Position numbers and translations under genes: made by a program. The notes under the pieces are model-generated. The model saw only the letters and a program-made list of their open reading frames with translations, was not told the origin of the DNA and did not search any database. A stretch of 64,000 nt of DNA, from contig JAIYCV010000042.1 of NCBI GenBank assembly GCA_027487845.1, positions 310,001 to 374,000 on the forward strand. Reading direction: 5' to 3'. Numbering within the stretch: the first letter of the stretch is position 1; every line of letters begins with the position of its first letter. Shown in pieces: positions 55,663-63,602 of this stretch. This DNA is from Flammeovirgaceae bacterium. Lineage in GTDB: Bacteria > Bacteroidota > Bacteroidia > Cytophagales > Cyclobacteriaceae.

Positions 55663-56415
55663 TCAAAAATTCGGTGATAGTAGGTACTTAGCGTAAAACT
55701 CATCGATTACTTCAACGGCTTCGTCAGCGGTGTCCACCAAGTTAAACAGATCGAGATCTTCTTCGCTAATCATCTTATCAGCCACCAGCACTTCCTTTAT
55801 CCAATCAATTATACCTGTCCAAAACTTTCTGCCTACTAATACAATTGGAAAGCGGCCGATCTTTTTTGTTTGAATCAGTGTCAATGCCTCGCTTAATTCA
55901 TCAATGGTTCCAAAACCACCTGGCATTACTATAAAGCCTTGTGAGTATTTCATGAACATCACCTTTCTCACAAAGAAATAATCAAACGTGATAAGTTTAT
56001 CCGGATCGATATAAGGGTTTCCCTTCTGTTCATGTGGCAAATAAATATTGAGCCCCACAGATTTTCCACCAGCACGCTTGGCACCCTTGTTACCCGCCTC
56101 CATTATGCCAGGGCCGCCACCTGTTATCACACCGTACCCTTGTTGCACCAATTTGTAGGCTATATCTTCTGCCATTGCGTAATACGGATGCTCTTGCTTA
56201 ACGCGGGCTGAGCCAAAAATAGTTACGCACGGCCCGATCTTAGCAAGCTTTTCAAAGCCCTCCACAAACTCACTCATTACTTTGAAGATAACCCACGAGT
56301 CTGAACTCTTAATCTCAGCCCAGTCCTTATCTTTAAATGCTTTTCTTATGCGATGTTCATCTTCCGATGTATGTTGATTCTTTTCAAGACCATTTTTCTC
56401 CATTTCAGTTTCCAT
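55663..56415 (-). CDS. LOG family protein (TIGR00730)
   Basis: A 250-residue Rossmann protein of the lysine-decarboxylase-like/LOG family. The signature GGGPGIMEAGNKGA binds the nucleotide phosphate, and PGGFGTIDELSEALTLIQT is the second hallmark. Family members cleave ribose-phosphate from AMP or cytokinin nucleotides. The first 45 residues are charged and extra. Downstream on the other strand starts a glycoside-hydrolase-like gene. Confidence 0.92.
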   Translation of the reverse strand: METEMEKNGLEKNQHTSEDEHRIRKAFKDKDWAEIKSSDSWVIFKVMSEFVEGFEKLAKIGPCVTIFGSARVKQEHPYYAMAEDIAYKLVQQGYGVITGGGPGIMEAGNKGAKRAGGKSVGLNIYLPHEQKGNPYIDPDKLITFDYFFVRKVMFMKYSQGFIVMPGGFGTIDELSEALTLIQTKKIGRFPIVLVGRKFWTGIIDWIKEVLVADKMISEEDLDLFNLVDTADEAVEVIDEFYAKYLLSPNF

Positions 56416-56467
56416 ATCTTTCTACTTCTTTTTACCTACCTTGTTAAACACTTTGAAAGTTAAAGAA

Positions 56468-57556
56468 ATGATCCGAAAAACAAATGGTTGCTTAGTTATC
56501 CTGCTATTTCTACTTTTTTCGTGTGATAAAAAGAAAAGTGTTACCGCTGATGACTGGGCGATTCTGCCCTTTACAAAAGTTGACAGCGTGAATCCCATAA
56601 TAAGTGCAGGCTCCGGAGAATTTTTTTGCCCCATCTTAAAGCAAAACATAAAATGGGAAGAGAAAGACGTGTTTAACCCTGCCGCTGTGGTTAAAAACGA
56701 CACCCTCTTTCTTCTCTACCGGGCCGAAGACGTGATTGGAAAATATGCTGGCACTTCCAGAATCGGTCTGGCTTATTCATTGGATGGCCTGCATTTTACA
56801 CGATATGCTGCTCCCATTCTTTTTCCGAACGAAGACTTTATGAAAAAGTATGAATGGGAGGGTGGCATAGAAGATCCGCGCATTATTGAAGATGAAAGGG
56901 GTACTTATTTTCTTACCTACACCGCTTATGACGGCAAACTTGCGCGGCTCTGTATTGCTTCATCAGTCGATTTAAAACAATGGACAAAACAGGGCTTAGT
57001 TTTAAACGGAAAATATACTGATGCATGGAGCAAGTCTGGAGCAATTGTCGGCAAACTCGTAGGAGACAAGGTGATTGCTCAAAAGATAAATGACAAATAC
57101 TGGATGTACTTTGGCGATACCGACTTATTTATGGCAACATCCGATGATTTAATTCATTGGCAGGCAGTTGAAGAGAATGGAAAACTAAAATCTGTAATTC
57201 AACCTAGAAAAGGTTACTTTGATAGTCGGTTGGTAGAAAGCGGCCCGGCTGCTATGATTACCCAAGAAGGGATCTTACTTTTTTATAACGGTATGAACCT
57301 AGCTACAAATGGCGACAGCACTATCGCCAAGGGGGCGTACTGTTCTGGCCAAGCTTTGTTCGATTTAAAAGATCCAAGCAAGCTGATAGCACGACTCGAA
57401 AAAAACTTTCTACGTCCCGACCAGCCCTATGAGATTAACGGACAAGTAAACCAAGTTTGCTTTATAGAAGGGCTAGCTGCCTATCATGGCAAATGGTTTT
57501 TATACTTCGGCACTGCTGATTCTAAAATTGCAGTTGCAACAAGTGAAGTAAAATAA
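56468..57556 (+). CDS. GH130-like glycoside phosphorylase/hydrolase lipoprotein
   Basis: A 362-residue protein from the ATG at 56468. The lipoprotein signal ends LLFSC (Cys19). The rest looks like the five-bladed propeller of GH130: NPAAVVKNDTLFLLYRAED, SRIGLAYSLDGLHFTR, EWEGGIEDPRIIEDERGTYF and YWMYFGDTDLFMATSDDLIHW. GH130 enzymes act on beta-1,2- or beta-1,4-mannosides. A surface or periplasmic lipoprotein form suggests glycan scavenging, but no SusCD pair is adjacent. The exact linkage is unknown. Confidence 0.87.
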   Translation: MIRKTNGCLVILLFLLFSCDKKKSVTADDWAILPFTKVDSVNPIISAGSGEFFCPILKQNIKWEEKDVFNPAAVVKNDTLFLLYRAEDVIGKYAGTSRIGLAYSLDGLHFTRYAAPILFPNEDFMKKYEWEGGIEDPRIIEDERGTYFLTYTAYDGKLARLCIASSVDLKQWTKQGLVLNGKYTDAWSKSGAIVGKLVGDKVIAQKINDKYWMYFGDTDLFMATSDDLIHWQAVEENGKLKSVIQPRKGYFDSRLVESGPAAMITQEGILLFYNGMNLATNGDSTIAKGAYCSGQALFDLKDPSKLIARLEKNFLRPDQPYEINGQVNQVCFIEGLAAYHGKWFLYFGTADSKIAVATSEVK

Positions 57557-57558
57557 CG

Positions 57559-58464
57559 CTATTTATGCAGCAGATTTATCAGCACTGATTGGAGAGAAGG
57601 ATATTTCGGAATAAATCCAAGTTGTTGTATTTTTTGTGAGGTTACCTTACTTCCGTTAATAATCATATCCGCCATTTCACCAACTATTAATCTCAACATA
57701 AAAGCCGGAACGTTTGGCAACCAGATTGGCTTATGCACCACTTTGGCGATTGCAGAGGTAAGCTCTCTGTTCGAAGCCCACGCTGTGGTGGCGTTAAATG
57801 CTCCACGCATACGAGTATCTTCTATCGCTTTAATGAACATCAAACATAAGTCATCAATATGTATCCACGATAAGAATTGTTTACCCGTTGCCAAGGGTGA
57901 GCCAACTCCCAATTTAATAGGCATTGCCATCTGAACTAACGCACCGCCTTCATCGCTCAATACAATCCCAATCCTTAATTTCACCATACGCAGGTTCAGC
58001 AAATTAAATTTATCCACTTCGTGTTCCCAGTGTTTGGTTACATCTGCCAAAAATCCGATGCCTGACTCAGCATCCTCAGTAAACACTTCGTCACTTTCCG
58101 AAAAACCATAATAGCCAATCGCGGATGCTGAAACAATTGATTCGACCCCATGTGCAGTATTCTTCAACACGTCAAAAAGCAACGCAGTTGATTTAATACG
58201 ACTTTGAAGTATTTCTTGCTTCCGTTTTTTTGTCCAGCGTTTGTCTGCAACACCGGCTCCCGCCAAATGAATAATAGAGGTAACTCCCGCCAAAGCCGAT
58301 TTATCAAATGCCCCCGTCTCTATGTTCCAAACAAAAGACTTGATTTTGCCTGATTTTTTTGATCTGCCCAAATGGCAAACTTCATACCCTTGGTCTACCA
58401 ATAATTCTGTGAGTCGAGTCCCCACCAAGCCAGAAGCGCCAGTAATCAATATTTTCTTCTCCAT
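57559..58464 (-). CDS. TIGR01777 family NAD-dependent epimerase/dehydratase (YfcH-like)
   Basis: A 301-residue SDR-fold protein with the NAD loop GASGLVGTRL at the N-terminus, IHLAGAGVADKRW, and SASAIGYYG as the Tyr region. The C-terminal DUF1731 part is seen as VPAFMLRLIVGEMADMIINGSK. Family members, called SulA or YfcH, have no fixed substrate. Its stop codon lies 2 bp from that of the converging GH130-like gene. Confidence 0.92.
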   Translation of the reverse strand: MEKKILITGASGLVGTRLTELLVDQGYEVCHLGRSKKSGKIKSFVWNIETGAFDKSALAGVTSIIHLAGAGVADKRWTKKRKQEILQSRIKSTALLFDVLKNTAHGVESIVSASAIGYYGFSESDEVFTEDAESGIGFLADVTKHWEHEVDKFNLLNLRMVKLRIGIVLSDEGGALVQMAMPIKLGVGSPLATGKQFLSWIHIDDLCLMFIKAIEDTRMRGAFNATTAWASNRELTSAIAKVVHKPIWLPNVPAFMLRLIVGEMADMIINGSKVTSQKIQQLGFIPKYPSLQSVLINLLHK

Positions 58465-58505
58465 TCTTCGTAGTTTTGAACTTACAACAATGTAACATTT
58501 ACAGT

Positions 58506-59201
58506 ATGATTAAGTTTATTTTTCTTCTTTCGCTCGTTTCATTAAGTGCAGAACTGTCCGCACAGACAGTAACCGTAAAAAAAGCGAGCGAAAAAGTAAA
58601 GGGTGAAAGCATGGATGGCTTTGCTACCGACCTAAAAGGTAGCCGTAGCGATGCAAGCAATACACTGACAAAAATCTTAAAAGAGCATGGCAAGATAAAG
58701 TTTCTTTCTGCCGACCCTATAATAGTTACCAATCCGATATTAAATGGGGCACTTTATGAGAAAGGCATTATTTATGGGCTTATCAAAGAGGAAAACTCAA
58801 CCATCACTATTTGGATAGGCAAGAAAGCGAGTGACTGGACGGAAGGACAACATGAAACGGTGGAAAAAGAAATTGAGAAGTTAGTTTATCAAGTGGGCAT
58901 CCAATTTTATCGCGACCTAGTTCAAAAAGATGTTGATCAAACCCAACAAGCAATTGATGCGGTGGTGAAACAAATTTCGAGAGCTAATGGGCTGGGAAAA
59001 GACCTCGTTAAAAGGCTCGAAAATAACGACCAAGAAAAAATAAAATTGACAAAACTGATGGAAGCCAACACATTGGAAGATGCCGTTTTAAAAGTAAAAA
59101 TCGAAAACAACAAAAAGGCGCAAGACTCGCTCGCCAACGCGCTGACGCGCATCCAAGAAATGAAAAAAGTGCACGAGGAAAAGATGAGGAAGATTAATTG
59201 A
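58506..59201 (+). CDS. Exported coiled-coil hypothetical protein
   Basis: A 231-residue protein from the ATG at 58506. The signal peptide ends AELSAQ. The central part (residues 30-120) is alpha/beta; from 125 on it is a long coiled coil ending KKVHEEKMRKIN. No characterised family was recognised. The last 90 nt recur in damaged form at 60593-60674, so the gene or its 3' end was once duplicated. It lies just before parDE. Confidence 0.65.
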   Translation: MIKFIFLLSLVSLSAELSAQTVTVKKASEKVKGESMDGFATDLKGSRSDASNTLTKILKEHGKIKFLSADPIIVTNPILNGALYEKGIIYGLIKEENSTITIWIGKKASDWTEGQHETVEKEIEKLVYQVGIQFYRDLVQKDVDQTQQAIDAVVKQISRANGLGKDLVKRLENNDQEKIKLTKLMEANTLEDAVLKVKIENNKKAQDSLANALTRIQEMKKVHEEKMRKIN

Positions 59202-59244
59202 CCAGCTCACACTGGAAATCTATTGCCTCAAACACTTCTTCATC

Positions 59245-59263
59245 TATACCAATTCTTGGTATA
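59245..59263. promoter_or_regulatory. Candidate ParD operator/promoter
   Basis: A perfect inverted repeat, TATACCAA-TTC-TTGGTATA, 25 bp before the parD ATG. Its right half overlaps a TATATTG stretch that may be the -7 box. Type II antitoxins with ribbon-helix-helix folds usually bind such sites to repress their own operon. Confidence 0.65.
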
Positions 59264-59288
59264 TTGTGGCTTCAATTTAATATAAACT

Positions 59289-59531
59289 ATGGCAAAAAAT
59301 ACCTCTGTCCTTATTGGAGAACATTTCGAAAAATTCATTGAAAATGAAGTAGCCTCTGGACGATATGGATCTGCCAGCGAGGTTGTGCGAACCGCTTTGC
59401 GGTTACTTCAATCAGAAGAGGAAAAAAAGTCAGTTTTGCTTAAAGCGCTTGTACGAGGGGAGAAATCAACGAGAGTTGAAAATTTTGACCCCAAAGCTCA
59501 CTTGGCAAACCTTCATAAAAAGTATTTATGA
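59289..59531 (+). CDS. parD: ParD-family antitoxin
   Basis: An 80-residue ribbon-helix-helix antitoxin (CC2985 branch). MAKNTSVLIGEHFEKFIENE forms the DNA-binding strand and first helix; GRYGSASEVVRTALRLLQSEE is the second helix. The C-terminal tail would cover the toxin. The stop codon overlaps the parE start (ATGA). The family and arrangement make the call secure. A palindrome upstream fits autoregulation. Confidence 0.92.
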   Translation: MAKNTSVLIGEHFEKFIENEVASGRYGSASEVVRTALRLLQSEEEKKSVLLKALVRGEKSTRVENFDPKAHLANLHKKYL

Positions 59532-59830
59532 AGAAATTGAAAATCATTCTTCGCGAACAAGCGATGAATGATTTGGAGGAAATTTGGTTGTACACCTATG
59601 AGGCATGGTCACTCGAACAAGCGGACCGATACCATAAACTCATTTTTAACGAGATTGAATTTCTTTCCACTCGACCCGAGCATGGCAAAAATCAGAATCA
59701 CCTCCGAAAAGGCTACCGCTCTTCTCAAGTGAAAGCACACCTAATTTTCTACAGATGCTCCGACTCAGAAATTGAAATCGTAAGAATACTTCACGAGAAT
59801 ATGGATATCCCGAATCGCTTACATGAATAG
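59528..59830 (+). CDS. parE: ParE-family toxin
   Basis: A 100-residue RelE/ParE-fold toxin, the second gene of the pair. The N-terminal helices LREQAMNDLEEIWLYTYEAW are typical, as are HLRKGYRSSQVKAHLIFYR and EIVRILHENMDIPNRL at the C-terminus with the conserved Arg and His-x-x-x-D. ParE toxins poison DNA gyrase. The frame is intact, so the pair is probably active as a stabilising module next to the RAYT element. Confidence 0.93.
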   Translation: MKKLKIILREQAMNDLEEIWLYTYEAWSLEQADRYHKLIFNEIEFLSTRPEHGKNQNHLRKGYRSSQVKAHLIFYRCSDSEIEIVRILHENMDIPNRLHE

Positions 59831-59892
59831 CGTACTTGATACCGAATGGAGGATGCCCGACCTTCATCAGACTAATCGACCATTTAGTCTCA

Positions 59893-59909
59893 CTAAGTGC
59901 TGCACTTAG
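59893..59909. repeat. Palindrome CTAAGTGC-T-GCACTTAG
   Basis: A perfect 8-bp inverted repeat around one base, between parE and the left REP-like repeat. No T run follows, so it is not a normal terminator. Function unknown. Confidence 0.4.
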
Positions 59910-59925
59910 AGCAAGAAAGTAATTT

Positions 59926-59952
59926 TGCTGTTCGACATTTGTAATGTCGAAC
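59926..59952 (+). repeat. REP-like palindromic repeat, left copy
   Basis: A 27-nt unit: tag TGCT, then the 10-bp arms GTTCGACATT and AATGTCGAAC around TGT. The same unit occurs in inverse orientation at 60564-60590, the only difference being one loop base. It lies 29 bp from the RAYT stop codon. A short tag at the foot of a hairpin is what RAYT proteins recognise in known REP systems. Confidence 0.75.
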
Positions 59953-59981
59953 TTCTGATAAAAAGGATTTATAATCCCACA

Positions 59982-60572
59982 CTAAAAAGGCTCTAACTCC
60001 AATAACCCTTTCCTTGTTCCATAAAAATCACCACAACTACTCAGCAAATACTCTTCCTCTTTTTCGACCATCCCAGCCCTAACCGGATTAAGATGAATGT
60101 ATCTTACTTTGGTATCAAAAAATCGCCTGCTTGTAATCCCCTCGCCATGGTAACCTTCCCAGAACCATTTCACCTCACCTTTCATTAAAGGCCAAAGTAG
60201 CCATCGCTTTCTGCTTTCCGTCTCGCTGTTTTCAATAGCTTCGATTAACTTTTTAGAGGTGTGCTTTTTGAAATCGCGGATCACATCGCTTAGCTTAAAG
60301 CCTTCGCTTCGGACTATCAAATGACAATGATTGGTCATAATAACCCACGCATAAATTTTTAACCCTTTATGCTGTTGACAATAGTGTAAATTTTCTAGCA
60401 GCATATCCGCATACGCTTTGCGGCTAAAGACATCCACCCCCTGATGCACCGTGAATGTGACAAAGTACGTGCCTTCCTGATCATGGATAGTATAGGCATT
60501 AGCCATGCGATTAAAAATACTAAAAGTTTTGTAGCTGCTGGATTGCAAATCCTCTTTATCTAGGTTCGACAT
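59982..60572 (-). CDS. REP-associated tyrosine transposase (RAYT)
   Basis: A 196-residue Y1-transposase of the IS200-like HUH superfamily. The metal-binding HUH motif is MTNHCHLIV and the nucleophile Tyr is in VRYIHLNPVRAGM. YFVTFTVHQGVDVF is the first strand pair and KWFWEGYHGEGITSRRF lies between. The ATG at 60572 is inside the right palindromic repeat, so translation may start at Met23 (60506), where similarity begins. Flanking inverted repeats mark it as a RAYT and not a free IS200. It may mobilise its REP sequences. Confidence 0.9.
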   Translation of the reverse strand: MSNLDKEDLQSSSYKTFSIFNRMANAYTIHDQEGTYFVTFTVHQGVDVFSRKAYADMLLENLHYCQQHKGLKIYAWVIMTNHCHLIVRSEGFKLSDVIRDFKKHTSKKLIEAIENSETESRKRWLLWPLMKGEVKWFWEGYHGEGITSRRFFDTKVRYIHLNPVRAGMVEKEEEYLLSSCGDFYGTRKGLLELEPF

Positions 60573-60590
60573 TGCAAATGTCGAACAGCA
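60564..60590 (-). repeat. REP-like palindromic repeat, right copy (inverted)
   Basis: The same 27-nt unit as at 59926 but on the opposite strand, so the tag TGCT faces outward at both ends of the RAYT gene. It begins 3 nt before the decayed copy of the upstream gene's tail and holds the first ATG of the RAYT frame. Confidence 0.75.
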
Positions 60591-60592
60591 GG

Positions 60593-60674
60593 CAACAAAA
60601 GGCGCAAGACTCGCTCTCCAATGCGCTAACGCACATACACGAAATGAAAAAAGTGCATGAGGAAGATTAATTGA
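60593..60674 (+). pseudogene. Decayed copy of the 3' end of the exported coiled-coil gene
   Basis: These 82 bp match 59108-59201 closely: 71 nt align with about eight differences, one A is lost, and 11 nt are missing near the end. The readable part is AQDSLSNALTHIHEMKKVHE, followed by an early stop. No upstream part of the gene is present; instead the right REP-like repeat ends 3 nt before it. It is a remnant, not a gene. Confidence 0.75.
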
Positions 60675-60676
60675 GG

Positions 60677-61246
60677 TTACCTAAAATTCATCACCGAATC
60701 TAAATACCGATCGCTCCATTTTCTCTTTTCTTTATTCCACAGGTTACGATCATCTGGAAATTCAATATAGCGGTCGCCTTTGTATTTAGTGCGAAAGGGG
60801 GTTAAGTCTTCTCCTTTTGTCATGCGGTCAAACAACTCGAATGCTCTCGTGTTAAGGGTGTCCTCCGTCATTTTCCAAGTTCTGAAAACTTCTTGATAGT
60901 CTAACAACTTACCCTCTTTATTTACTTTCATTTTTCCGCCAATGGCCTCCCGAGCTGGCCAAATGCTTCTCGCTTTTCTGGTCATTAAAAAGAAATAGTT
61001 ATCATCGCTTTCTTTAAAGCACCTTCTAAAATCGGTCTCTTTCGCGGCCAAAGAATAATACTCATCAAACTCCGCTTTGAACTTTGTTTCGTGGGTAGCA
61101 TTAGGTGCGCGCTTCGCAGAATAACGCACACATTGTAAAACGATATAATCTTGATCCTCTTTAGAGAAATAGGTAGACGGCTCTTTTGGGTCTCCGCAGG
61201 CAGCAAGAAGAATAATGATAACCCCTGAAAAAATACATTTATTCAT
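60677..61246 (-). CDS. Hypothetical lipoprotein
   Basis: A 189-residue protein with a lipoprotein signal ending LLAAC (Cys17). The mature part is charged and rich in aromatic residues (YFSKEDQDYIVLQCVRYSAK, RKARSIWPAREAIGGKMKVN), probably mixed alpha/beta. No family was recognised. Its stop codon lies 3 bp from the decayed gene tail. A strong hairpin terminator of the next minus-strand gene lies upstream, so it has its own promoter. Confidence 0.65.
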   Translation of the reverse strand: MNKCIFSGVIIILLAACGDPKEPSTYFSKEDQDYIVLQCVRYSAKRAPNATHETKFKAEFDEYYSLAAKETDFRRCFKESDDNYFFLMTRKARSIWPAREAIGGKMKVNKEGKLLDYQEVFRTWKMTEDTLNTRAFELFDRMTKGEDLTPFRTKYKGDRYIEFPDDRNLWNKEKRKWSDRYLDSVMNFR

Positions 61247-61285
61247 AGTCCAAAAATAGTAAATATGTGTTGATACCCTTCCATA

Positions 61286-61319
61286 AAAAAAGCCCAGAGA
61301 ATTTCTCTCTGGGCTTTTT
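61286..61319 (-). terminator. Terminator of the beta-helix lipoprotein gene
   Basis: A long hairpin (arms AAAAAGCCCAGAGA and TCTCTGGGCTTTTT, loop of 5-6 nt) with T runs on both strands. It lies 24 bp after the stop of the gene at 61343. Confidence 0.85.
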
Positions 61320-61342
61320 CTATAATTTAAACTGACGAATAA

Positions 61343-63442
61343 CTAGTAAGCAGTGTTATTCGGATCGTAGTTTGTCCAAGTGCTAGATGACCAATTATTG
61401 GTTGCATCAAATGCACCTCTGTAATTCACTGTTTGGAAAGTGAATCCTGTTGTTGACGCAGGGATAGCGACAGCTCCTGTTAACAACGATGAAGTAGTAG
61501 ACAACAAAGGATTAGGAGTATTCAAGTTCCATAATACTTTTGTGAGAGACAGTGCTGCTCCGCCAGTTCCGGAACCACCTGAAGTCCAACTAAAGTCAAT
61601 AGCTCCACCAGCGAAATTCGCAGAAAGATCAAGAGCAGTTGTAGTTACGTTGTTTGGAGATGTAAGAGGACTAGTGGGAGTGTATCCATTTACCGTGTTA
61701 TCTGCGAAGAAATTGTCGTTGTAACCTGTCGCTCCGCCTAGACTGTTGACAGTATACAATTTAATGTTACCAGAATGGCGTGCTAAATAGTTTCCTTTTA
61801 CTACAGCCGCACCGTTGGTTTGGTCAAAGAAGATACCGTCTCTGTAACCAATAAAAACGCTATTAACTACGTCCATCGCTGTATTTCTTCTGATGTGAGC
61901 AGCACGTTGGTAGTTGCTGCTAATGTTCGAAGTATTTAACGCTCCAGCAGTATTTGTTGTACTGTTGCTAGGGTTTGCAAAAGCAAATGGACCGAAGAAC
62001 GAAACGTTTGCGAAGATAGGGGCCGTTAAAGGAGTTTTTGCATCTCCTTGTGCGTTGTTATCCGACTCAAATCCATTTGAACCTGATTTATCGGCAATGT
62101 TAGGATCACGATAAGAAACCAAGAATTGGTTAGATCCTGTATATCCAAAATCAGTATCAAATTCATCATCCCAGCCTCTATAGGCAATCAAATTACTTCC
62201 ATTCACAGTTCCGCCAAACCACTCATAAGAATCATCGCCAGAGTAAGAAACTTGGATATTATTAATCTTAGTTGTACTGCCTACGCTACCTAGGGTAAGG
62301 CCGTTCAACTCGTTATCAGTCGATAAAGCAATACCTGCAAACTCAATGCGAGCGTATGACAATTCACCGCTATCATCGTTTTCTGTTGTAGTTGCACCTA
62401 CTGTTTTAGTTCCAATACCATATTTTCCGTTATCGCCAGTTGGTGCCGATATACCTTCAATTGCTTGATCGGCAGATTGATTGTTTTGAGCAAATCCTAA
62501 AATTACTACACCTCCCCAGTCACCATAATTGCGGAAACCTTGAGGCGCACTGGATGTAAAAACAATGGGGCTTGTAGCTGTACCTTTAGCTATGATTTTA
62601 GCACCACGGCTAATAATCAGTGCCCCTTTAGTCAATTTGTCTCCAAAAATTACTGTACCCGCCTCAATAGTAAGTACCGCTGGAGCTTGTACATACACAT
62701 TACCAGATAATATGTATTTATTATTCTTTGTCCAAGATGTATTTGCTGATATAATACCTGTAACATTAACAGGTGCAGGTAAAGAAACACTTGTAACCGC
62801 AGTTGCAAAGCTTGTTAAGTTGTTTACATCTTTTACTGTCAATGTAACAGATCCTGCGCCTGCAGTCGTTCCAGTGTAAGTAACTACAATGTCTCCAGAA
62901 GTGGCATTAGCTGCAAGAGGAGTCTTAACAACGGCTGTACCGCCAGTAGCAGTTACAGTCGCAGAGCTAAATTTACCAGGAACGGTTGTCGCGAATGTAA
63001 TATCAACAGGAGTTGTTGTAACTACAGCCGTGGTCGTTGTAGGTGCCGTCACCGTTGGGGAACCAGGAATGGTAATGCTAAGCACCGCTGTGGCAGTACC
63101 GGTCTTTGAATTGTTATCCGTTGTTGTAATAGAAACCGAACCAGCACCAGCTGTAGCACCAGCCGTAAACGTAACCACCACAGACGCTGTTGTCTGGCCA
63201 ACTGTTCCGTCTGTTTTTATCGAAGCTGTACCACCATTAGCAGCTACTGTAGAAGACTTGTACCCACCTGGGATAGTCACTGTAAAAGTGATGTCAGATG
63301 AAGCCCCAGCTTGAACTGCTGTTACTGCAGCGGGCCCAGCTACTGTTGGCGCATCTGGCTTTACCTCGTCTTTACAGGCGTTAAATGCAAATGGCAATGC
63401 AAGTAGCAATGCAAATGCAAGAATGGAATTAAATTTTTTCAT
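61343..63442 (-). CDS. Large surface lipoprotein with Ig-like repeats and beta-helix
   Basis: A 699-residue protein with a lipobox LPFAFNAC (Cys23). Residues 35-225 hold two Thr/Ala/Val-rich Ig-like repeats, each with a GG-T-A-x-V/I-K core and TAGAGSV strand. The C-terminal 460 residues are a beta-helix-like region: YVQAPAVLTIEAGTVIFGD, SRGAKIIAKGTATSPIVFTS and GDWGGVVILG. Proteins of this type are often next to a TonB-dependent receptor in Bacteroidota, and here the receptor gene lies upstream on the same strand (160 bp). They are probably surface partners; the cargo is unknown. It has no T9SS tail. Confidence 0.8.
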   Translation of the reverse strand: MKKFNSILAFALLLALPFAFNACKDEVKPDAPTVAGPAAVTAVQAGASSDITFTVTIPGGYKSSTVAANGGTASIKTDGTVGQTTASVVVTFTAGATAGAGSVSITTTDNNSKTGTATAVLSITIPGSPTVTAPTTTTAVVTTTPVDITFATTVPGKFSSATVTATGGTAVVKTPLAANATSGDIVVTYTGTTAGAGSVTLTVKDVNNLTSFATAVTSVSLPAPVNVTGIISANTSWTKNNKYILSGNVYVQAPAVLTIEAGTVIFGDKLTKGALIISRGAKIIAKGTATSPIVFTSSAPQGFRNYGDWGGVVILGFAQNNQSADQAIEGISAPTGDNGKYGIGTKTVGATTTENDDSGELSYARIEFAGIALSTDNELNGLTLGSVGSTTKINNIQVSYSGDDSYEWFGGTVNGSNLIAYRGWDDEFDTDFGYTGSNQFLVSYRDPNIADKSGSNGFESDNNAQGDAKTPLTAPIFANVSFFGPFAFANPSNSTTNTAGALNTSNISSNYQRAAHIRRNTAMDVVNSVFIGYRDGIFFDQTNGAAVVKGNYLARHSGNIKLYTVNSLGGATGYNDNFFADNTVNGYTPTSPLTSPNNVTTTALDLSANFAGGAIDFSWTSGGSGTGGAALSLTKVLWNLNTPNPLLSTTSSLLTGAVAIPASTTGFTFQTVNYRGAFDATNNWSSSTWTNYDPNNTAY

Positions 63443-63602
63443 GTTTATTTTTTTAGTTGAAATTAATACAAAGCTAGATGGAAGCTATTACCTAAATATT
63501 ACCAGTGTGTTAGCAGTAATTTAATTAAACAGATTGAACCGCTGCTTTTAATGAAAATATCCACTCAAACTTAATTTGACTGGCTATTATCTTAACATTA
63601 AC

